The position numbers and the translations under genes are program-made. A stretch of 64,000 bases of DNA from JBNJGB01 sp051747385 (lineage in GTDB: Bacteria > Myxococcota_A > UBA9042 > PHBI01 > JACKFB01), in NCBI GenBank assembly GCA_051747385.1, contig JBNJGB010000032.1, positions 9,197 through 73,196 on the forward strand, written 5' to 3'. Below the pieces are notes generated by a model. That model was not told where the DNA came from. It searched no databases and was given only the letters and a program-made list of their open reading frames with translations. Below are positions 58,632 to 64,000 of the stretch, in pieces; position 1 is the first letter of the stretch; each line of letters opens with the position of its first letter.

Positions 58632-61600
58632 TCAGTGCTCGGCGCGCCGCTGCAGGGCGGACTGGACCGCCTCGGCGAGGGCGGACGGGTGGAAGGGCTT
58701 GGCCACGAACCCGCAGGCGCCCAGGCCCTGCAGGGTCTCGCTCTCCTCGGCCATGGAGTAGCCCGACCACAGGACCACGCGCACGTCCGGGTCCATGGCA
58801 CGGAGCTCCCGCAGGGCCTCCTTGCCGCTCATGACGGGCATGGACAGGTCCAGGAGGACCAGGTCGATGGAGTCGCCCTCGGCGCGGTAGCGGTCCACGG
58901 CCTCGCGGCCGTTCCGGGCCTCGACCACCTCGTAGCCGAAGCGCATCAGCAGGCTCCGCCCCAGCTGTCGGACCAGGTCGTCGTCGTCCACGACCAGGAT
59001 CCGGCCCGAGCCCTGCGACTCGTCGATCCCGCTCGGGCGGCGGGCGGCGTCCCCCATGTCGACGGGAGGGCGCGCCGGCAGATAGCAGCGGAAGGTCGTC
59101 CCGTGGTCCCGGTGGCTGTCGCAGACGACCCAGCCTTCGTGCTGCTTGACGATGCCGTAGACCACCGACAGGCCCAGGCCCGTGCCCTCGCCGACGTCCT
59201 TGGTGGTGAAGAACGGCTCGAAGACACGCTCGAGGGTCTCGGCGTCCATGCCGGCGCCGTTGTCCTCGACGGACAGCACCACGAAGCGGCCGGGACGCGC
59301 CCCGGGGTGGTGGGCCGCGTCCTCCTCGGTCAGCGTCTCCACGTGGGCCCCGATGCGGATGTGCGGGTCCGCCACGGGCTCGAGCCGCAGGCGGGCCTGC
59401 ACGGCGTCTCGGGCGTTGACGGCCAGGTTCAGCAGCACCTGATGGAGGAGGCTCGCGTCGCCGTGGACCCAGTCGAGCTCGTCGGGCGGCCGCCACTCCA
59501 GGTGGATGCTCGGATCGATGGAGCGGCTGAGGAACCGCGTCACCTCGTCGATCATCGGCACCACGTCCGTGGGCTTCATGAACAGCTCGGACCGCCGGCT
59601 GAAGGCCAGCATCTGCTTGACCAGCTCCGCGGCCCGCTCGCCCGCGCGCTCCGCGTCGGACAGCAGCCGGCGGCAGGGTTCGTCCAGCCCCGACCGCAGC
59701 TTCACCAGGGAGATGTTGCCCAGGATCGGCGTCAGGAGGTTGTTGAAGTCGTGCGCGACGCCCCCGGCGAACTGGCCCACGGCCTCCATCTTCTGGGCGT
59801 GGCGGAGCTGCTCCTCCAGCTCGCGGCGATCCGTGATGTCCCGGAACGTGGCGACGGCCCGGAGCCGATCGGACGGATCGCCGGGCACCGGCCGCGTGGC
59901 GTACTCGACCGGCAGCTCGCGGTCGTCGTCCGTCCGCAGCCGCCCCTCCCGCAGGGCGCCGTCGCCGCGGAGGGCGAGCGCGGAGCCGTCGGGATCGCGG
60001 AGCACGGAGCCCAGGGGGCGGCCGATCAGCTCCTGCACCGAGCGTCCGCACAGGCGGGCCGCCGCGGGGTTCGCGAAGGTGATCCGCCGCTGGTCGTCCA
60101 GGCCGCAGATGGCCTCGTCCATCGAGTCCAGGATGAGGCGGTGCTTCCGGTGGAGCCGGGTGAGCTCGCTCGTCCGCTGCTCGACCGTGTCCTCGAGGGC
60201 GCGGCTGTGGGCCTCGAGCTTGGCGTGGGAGGCGCGCAGCTCCTCCGTCGCCACGGCCAGGTTCGCGTACAGGCGCGCGTTCTCCAGGGACGTGGCGGCC
60301 AGGGAGGCCAGGGTGCGGACCAGCTCGACGCGATCCTCCGTGAAGGCTCCGACCGTCAGGTTGTTCTCCAGGTAGACGACGCCCACCAGCTCGCCGCGCT
60401 GCTTCAGGGGCACGCACAGCAGGGAGTGCACTCCGGCGCGGCGGATCCGGGCGTCCCCGGAGAACGTGGCCTCCGTCGACGCATCCTCCGAGACCACCGA
60501 CGATCGGGTCCGCTGCACGTAGCGGATCACCGTCGCCGGCACGTCCGCGCACTCCGACAGGGCCACCCCGTGGAGCAGCTCCACGGTCTCCCGGCCGGCC
60601 TCGCCCCGGGCCTCGGCGTACAGACCGCCCCTCCGGGCCAGGAGGAGCATCCCCCGCTGGGCGCCGGCGTTCTCCAGGACCATTCGGATCAGGCGCGCGA
60701 CCAGGCGGTCCAGGACCATCTCGCCCGCGATGGCCTCGGACGCCTCGATGACCGTGTCCACGTCCAGGGATCGGGGAGCGGTGGTCGCGCGGGTCCGGCG
60801 GAGCGCCGGGAACCCCTCCTCCAGGTCCCGGACGTGGGCCTCGGCGCCCCAGCGGAGCCAGGCTTGCCGCGCGTCGTGCAGGAGGCCCCGCGCCGTGCGA
60901 TGCCACCCCAGGCCGACGAAGAACCGGCCGGCCCGCTCGCAGGCGAGGGCCTCCCCGTGGATGAAGGCGTCCGCGTGGGCCTCGTCGACGGCGTTCTCGA
61001 AGCGACCGGCCGCCTGGCGCTCCCAACCACGCGCCGCCGCGATCTCGGCCTCGACGAGGAGCTGCTTCCAGCGGTGGTTCGCGGGGCAGCGCTCGGCCCA
61101 GCCGGTGAGGCGCTCGAGCGCCGCGTCCTGGGCGGCGTCCCACCGGGCCCGGCTCGCGTCGTCCTCGCCGCGACCGGCCAGGCAGCGGGCCATGGCGCTC
61201 CAGAAGACGAACTCCACCTCCCAGACGGAGCCGGCGAGCCCCAGGGCGATGGGCTCCGTGGCCTCCACCAGGCCCAGGGCCTCCTCCGTCCGGCCGCGGA
61301 TGACCGCGACGGCCAGCGCCTGGGCGTGGTTGGCGGCCGTGAAGCCGGTGAAGTGCGCCAGGTGGTCCTGGATGGCGTCGTCGCCCCGCCCGCTGCGGTC
61401 CAGCTCGGCGAGGTCCTCCTCGCGCCCCATCAGCTCCAGGGCGCGGCGCATGGTCCACAGACACACGTTCTCCGTGTCCCCGCTGCGCAGGGTCGTCCTG
61501 GCCAGCTCCACGAGGGCGGAGGCCTCGTCCACCAGGGCGGGCAGCGCCTCGCCGCGGACGAACGCGAACCACGGCATGTTGAACGCCGCCCAGCCCACCG

Positions 61601-64000
61601 TCACGTAGATGCCGTGCTCCAGCCCGAGCCGCAGCGCGTCGGACAGCCCCGCCTTGCAGTCCGCGTAGGAGCGGTGCCAGTGGTCGATGAACGCGGCGCG
61701 CAGGTGGACGATGGGCCCCTCGGCCGCGGCGACGCCCTGGCGTTCGTGGAGGGCCCGCCCCAGGTCTCCGAAGGCTCGGCCCCGCTCGTAGTCGGCGTGG
61801 AGCATGCAGCAGAGCATCCCGTACAGGACGTAGCCCAGGGCCGAGTCCGGCGTGTGGCCGTATGTCAGGGACAGGCGCGCGATGCGCGTGTTGATCCACG
61901 CGAACAGCATCGGCTGGGTGTGTGCGGGCGTGCCGAAGCCCGACAGGAGCTGGATCTCGAGCCGGATGTCCGGGTCCGTCGCCTCCGGGCCGTCGAGGAG
62001 GCTCGCGACGGGCCGATCTCCCAGGGCCTCGGTCAGCCCCTGCTGCTCCTCGGCGATGGCGGCCTGGAGGGCCTCGGATCCCCGCGGGGCCTCCACGCCG
62101 AACATCCCCAGGGCGTCCAGGCCGGCGTCCAGCGCCGCCGCGTACTCGTCCATCCGCACCAGGGTGGAGACGCGCAGCCCGCTCAGGTCGACCCGCTCCC
62201 GGTTCGAGGTCGCGTGGGCCTCGGCGACGTCGGCGACGGTCAGCGCCTCCTCGTACTCGCCGCACATGAGGAGCGCCTGGGCGAGGCCCAGGTGGACGTC
62301 GAAGGCGAGGTCGTGGTGCGCGTCCCAGGCGTCCGGCGGGAGCAGGTCCATCGCCGTGGCCAGCCATGTGCGCGCCTGCTGGTACGCGGTCGAATCGAGG
62401 GCGCGCTGGCCGGCCTGCCGGTTCAGGCGCGCGAGCGCGAGGCGCTCCTCCGGGTCGGTGACCAGCCCCGCGCCCAGGTCCAGGTGGTTCACGACGTCGA
62501 ACAGCCGCGTGTCGCCGCCGGTCACGCCCGCCTCGGCCTTCATCAGGCGCCCGATGTGCCGGTGGAGGGAGGGGCGCTCCTCCTCGGGGATGAGGGCGTA
62601 GGCCGCCGCCTGGATGCGGTCGTGCAGGAAGCGGTACGACGGCGGACGCCCCGTCGGGCCGCTCGAGCGCTCCCGGGTCAGCAGCTCCTCCCGCTCCGCC
62701 AGGGCCAGGCGGTCCGCCGTCTCGTCGTCGGTCAGCCCGCACACGGTGGCGAGGGTGTGCAGCTCGAAGCGGTTGCCGATGGCCGCCGCGCGCTCGAGGA
62801 CTGGGCGGACCTCCTCCGGGAGGCGGCGGATCCGGTGGCTCATCAGCTCCGCCACCGTGTCCGGGAGGTCCATGCGGCGGATGTGGTCGAGATCCCACGT
62901 CCAGCGCGTGGACTGCGCGTCGAGGCGGATGGCGCCCTCGTCCTGCAGCGCCAGCAGGAAGCGCCCGACGAAGAAGGGGTTGCCGCGCGTCCTGGCGTAG
63001 ACGAGATTCACCAGGTCGCTCACGTCGGCCCGCGGCCGGCTCAGGGAGTCGGCCACGAGCTCCGCCACGCTGTCCCGGTCGAGCGGCTCCAGGCGCACCT
63101 CGGTGAGGAGGTGGTCCCCGGCCTTCAGCGTATCGCGCAGCTCCAGCAGGGGGTGTTCGGGGCCCACCTCGTGAGCGCGACAGGCGCCCACGACGAGCAC
63201 ATGCCGGCTGTCGGGCGCGGCGAGGAGGCCCTCCAGGAGCTCCATGGAGCGCCCGTCCCCCCAGTGGAGGTCATCCAGGAAGATCACCAGGGGGCGGCCG
63301 GGGCGGGCGAACACCTGGAGGAAGCGCTGGAAGGCGCGCTGGAAGCGGTTGCTGGCCTCCGCCGGCGGCAGCGGCTCGAGGGCCGGCTGCGGGCCCACGA
63401 GGAACTCGAGCTCGGGGATCACGTCCACGACGGCCCGCCCGACGGACCCGAGCGCTCTCTGGACGTCGTCCTGCCAGCGCGCGAGGCGCTCCTCGGGCTC
63501 TCCCAGCACGCCGCGGACGAGATCCCGGCAGGCCTGGATCAGCGCGCTGTAGGGGATGTTCTGGAGCTGGTTGTACTTGCCGGAGGCGAAGGCGGCGCCG
63601 GCCTCCACCATCTCACCCCGGACGTCCTCTACGAGGGCCGACTTGCCGACCCCGGACCAGCCGGACACGAGCACCATCTCGGCGGCGCCGTCGCCCGCCC
63701 GACCGAAGGCGTCGAGCAGCAGGGCGCGCTCCCGGTCGCGGGCCACGAGGCGGTGGGAGACCCTGAGGCGCGAGGGCAGATCGTGTGTCCCCGGCTCGAA
63801 AGGGGGGATCCACCCCTCCTCCCGGAGCGCATCCCGGCAGTGCTCCAGGTCCGCCCGGAGGCCCGCCGCGCCCTGGTAGCGGGCCTCGGGCATCTTCGTG
63901 AGGAGCTTCGAGACCAGGGCGGACAGGGGCTCCGGGACGTCCGGGTGGACCTCGTGGGGAGCCCACGGCTGGATCGCGAGGTGGCCGTGAAGGAGGGCGG
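58632..64000 (-). CDS. Fused Ser/Thr kinase - AAA ATPase - GAF - PAS - histidine kinase - receiver (partial)
   Basis: At least 1788 residues are visible; the frame is open to the right edge. From the right: the last part of a Ser/Thr protein kinase C-lobe (HGHLAIQPWAPHEVHPDVPE, LSALVSKLLTKMPEARYQGA). Next is an AAA_16-type ATPase with Walker A GWSGVGKSALVEDV (about 63660) and Walker B LVIFLDDLHWGDGRS. A long TPR-like helical region follows (about 62600-60900). Then come a GAF domain (LDRLVARLIRMVLENAGAQR, about 60700-60270), a PAS domain (LILDSMDEAICGLDDQRRIT, about 60150-59800), HisKA/HATPase (GQFAGGVAHDFNNLLTPIL, VEDNGAGMD, GTGLGLSVVYGIVKQ), and a receiver with LVLLDLSMPVMSGKEAL. This trifunctional layout is known in Myxococcota and cyanobacteria. 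It combines several signals in one protein; output unknown. Confidence 0.88.
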   Translation of the reverse strand, partial: ALLHGHLAIQPWAPHEVHPDVPEPLSALVSKLLTKMPEARYQGAAGLRADLEHCRDALREEGWIPPFEPGTHDLPSRLRVSHRLVARDRERALLLDAFGRAGDGAAEMVLVSGWSGVGKSALVEDVRGEMVEAGAAFASGKYNQLQNIPYSALIQACRDLVRGVLGEPEERLARWQDDVQRALGSVGRAVVDVIPELEFLVGPQPALEPLPPAEASNRFQRAFQRFLQVFARPGRPLVIFLDDLHWGDGRSMELLEGLLAAPDSRHVLVVGACRAHEVGPEHPLLELRDTLKAGDHLLTEVRLEPLDRDSVAELVADSLSRPRADVSDLVNLVYARTRGNPFFVGRFLLALQDEGAIRLDAQSTRWTWDLDHIRRMDLPDTVAELMSHRIRRLPEEVRPVLERAAAIGNRFELHTLATVCGLTDDETADRLALAEREELLTRERSSGPTGRPPSYRFLHDRIQAAAYALIPEEERPSLHRHIGRLMKAEAGVTGGDTRLFDVVNHLDLGAGLVTDPEERLALARLNRQAGQRALDSTAYQQARTWLATAMDLLPPDAWDAHHDLAFDVHLGLAQALLMCGEYEEALTVADVAEAHATSNRERVDLSGLRVSTLVRMDEYAAALDAGLDALGMFGVEAPRGSEALQAAIAEEQQGLTEALGDRPVASLLDGPEATDPDIRLEIQLLSGFGTPAHTQPMLFAWINTRIARLSLTYGHTPDSALGYVLYGMLCCMLHADYERGRAFGDLGRALHERQGVAAAEGPIVHLRAAFIDHWHRSYADCKAGLSDALRLGLEHGIYVTVGWAAFNMPWFAFVRGEALPALVDEASALVELARTTLRSGDTENVCLWTMRRALELMGREEDLAELDRSGRGDDAIQDHLAHFTGFTAANHAQALAVAVIRGRTEEALGLVEATEPIALGLAGSVWEVEFVFWSAMARCLAGRGEDDASRARWDAAQDAALERLTGWAERCPANHRWKQLLVEAEIAAARGWERQAAGRFENAVDEAHADAFIHGEALACERAGRFFVGLGWHRTARGLLHDARQAWLRWGAEAHVRDLEEGFPALRRTRATTAPRSLDVDTVIEASEAIAGEMVLDRLVARLIRMVLENAGAQRGMLLLARRGGLYAEARGEAGRETVELLHGVALSECADVPATVIRYVQRTRSSVVSEDASTEATFSGDARIRRAGVHSLLCVPLKQRGELVGVVYLENNLTVGAFTEDRVELVRTLASLAATSLENARLYANLAVATEELRASHAKLEAHSRALEDTVEQRTSELTRLHRKHRLILDSMDEAICGLDDQRRITFANPAAARLCGRSVQELIGRPLGSVLRDPDGSALALRGDGALREGRLRTDDDRELPVEYATRPVPGDPSDRLRAVATFRDITDRRELEEQLRHAQKMEAVGQFAGGVAHDFNNLLTPILGNISLVKLRSGLDEPCRRLLSDAERAGERAAELVKQMLAFSRRSELFMKPTDVVPMIDEVTRFLSRSIDPSIHLEWRPPDELDWVHGDASLLHQVLLNLAVNARDAVQARLRLEPVADPHIRIGAHVETLTEEDAAHHPGARPGRFVVLSVEDNGAGMDAETLERVFEPFFTTKDVGEGTGLGLSVVYGIVKQHEGWVVCDSHRDHGTTFRCYLPARPPVDMGDAARRPSGIDESQGSGRILVVDDDDLVRQLGRSLLMRFGYEVVEARNGREAVDRYRAEGDSIDLVLLDLSMPVMSGKEALRELRAMDPDVRVVLWSGYSMAEESETLQGLGACGFVAKPFHPSALAEAVQSALQRRAEH

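Overview
This is about 64 kb of very GC-rich, gene-dense bacterial DNA, with most gaps under 250 bases and many 4-base ATGA/GTGA overlaps. The best guess is a member of the Myxococcota or a related deltaproteobacterial lineage, probably free-living. The pointers are lipoproteins with Asp/Thr/Pro-rich linkers (DTQPDT-type), a large cysteine-rich repeat lipoprotein (CDDGDACT-type units), CehA/McbA-type PHP lipoproteins, multiheme cytochromes, a kinase/ATPase/histidine-kinase giant, and heavy use of one- and two-component signalling. I see no rRNA, tRNA, CRISPR array, phage or complete insertion sequence. The assignment rests on style, not on a marker gene.

Layout. 1-1.1 kb: an efflux adaptor (cut by the window edge) behind a MarR regulator, with a shared operator-like sequence in front of both. 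1.4-7 kb: a sensor kinase, a chalcone-isomerase-like protein, a membrane protein with three winged-helix-like repeats, a BCCT osmolyte transporter with a small partner, and a broken alpha/beta hydrolase. 7-16.5 kb: secreted and redox proteins: a repeat-bearing lipoprotein, a six-heme NapC/NirT-type cytochrome with an FNR-like box upstream, a PHP metallohydrolase lipoprotein, a PTS-IIA-like protein, a pentaheme cytochrome, and a cytochrome c fused to an outer-membrane barrel. 16.7-24.3 kb: class I fumarase, the DUF3482/DUF2868 pair, and the ResB/CcsA (system II) cytochrome c assembly pair that would be needed for those cytochromes.

24.7-37 kb: a cNMP-binding/aminotransferase class V fusion, a 30-residue membrane peptide that may be a selenoprotein, an FmdB zinc ribbon, an unknown lipoprotein, a GcvR-like double-ACT protein, a flavin-reductase fusion, a glutaredoxin/DUF302 fusion, a YdfG-type dehydrogenase, a small Cys-rich secreted protein, an Omp85-like barrel, and a lipoprotein with protein-kinase-like signature motifs. 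Two copies of a 31-base repeat lie in opposite orientation at the edges of the 31.6-37.0 kb block, each next to the TAG stop of a gene. 37-46 kb: an Npt-like transporter with HEAT-like repeats plus a double cNMP-binding protein, a response regulator, an RRM protein with its own terminator, glyoxalase II, an E2-like acyltransferase lacking the catalytic His, a Cys-rich lipoprotein and a sigma-54 activator. 46-64 kb: the 1011-residue Cys-rich lipoprotein, a TPR protein, a second PHP lipoprotein, a CDF metal transporter, a CoA-binding protein, a YbiT-type ABC-F ATPase, guanine deaminase, a YihY/BrkB membrane protein, and a fused Ser/Thr kinase - AAA ATPase - GAF - PAS - histidine kinase - receiver protein cut by the right edge.

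The most interesting leads are the extracytoplasmic kinase-like lipoprotein overlapping an outer-membrane barrel gene (33.9-37.0 kb), the possible UGA-recoded membrane peptide beside a cNMP-binding aminotransferase (24.7-27.6 kb), and the cytochrome/porin cluster (13.2-16.5 kb).
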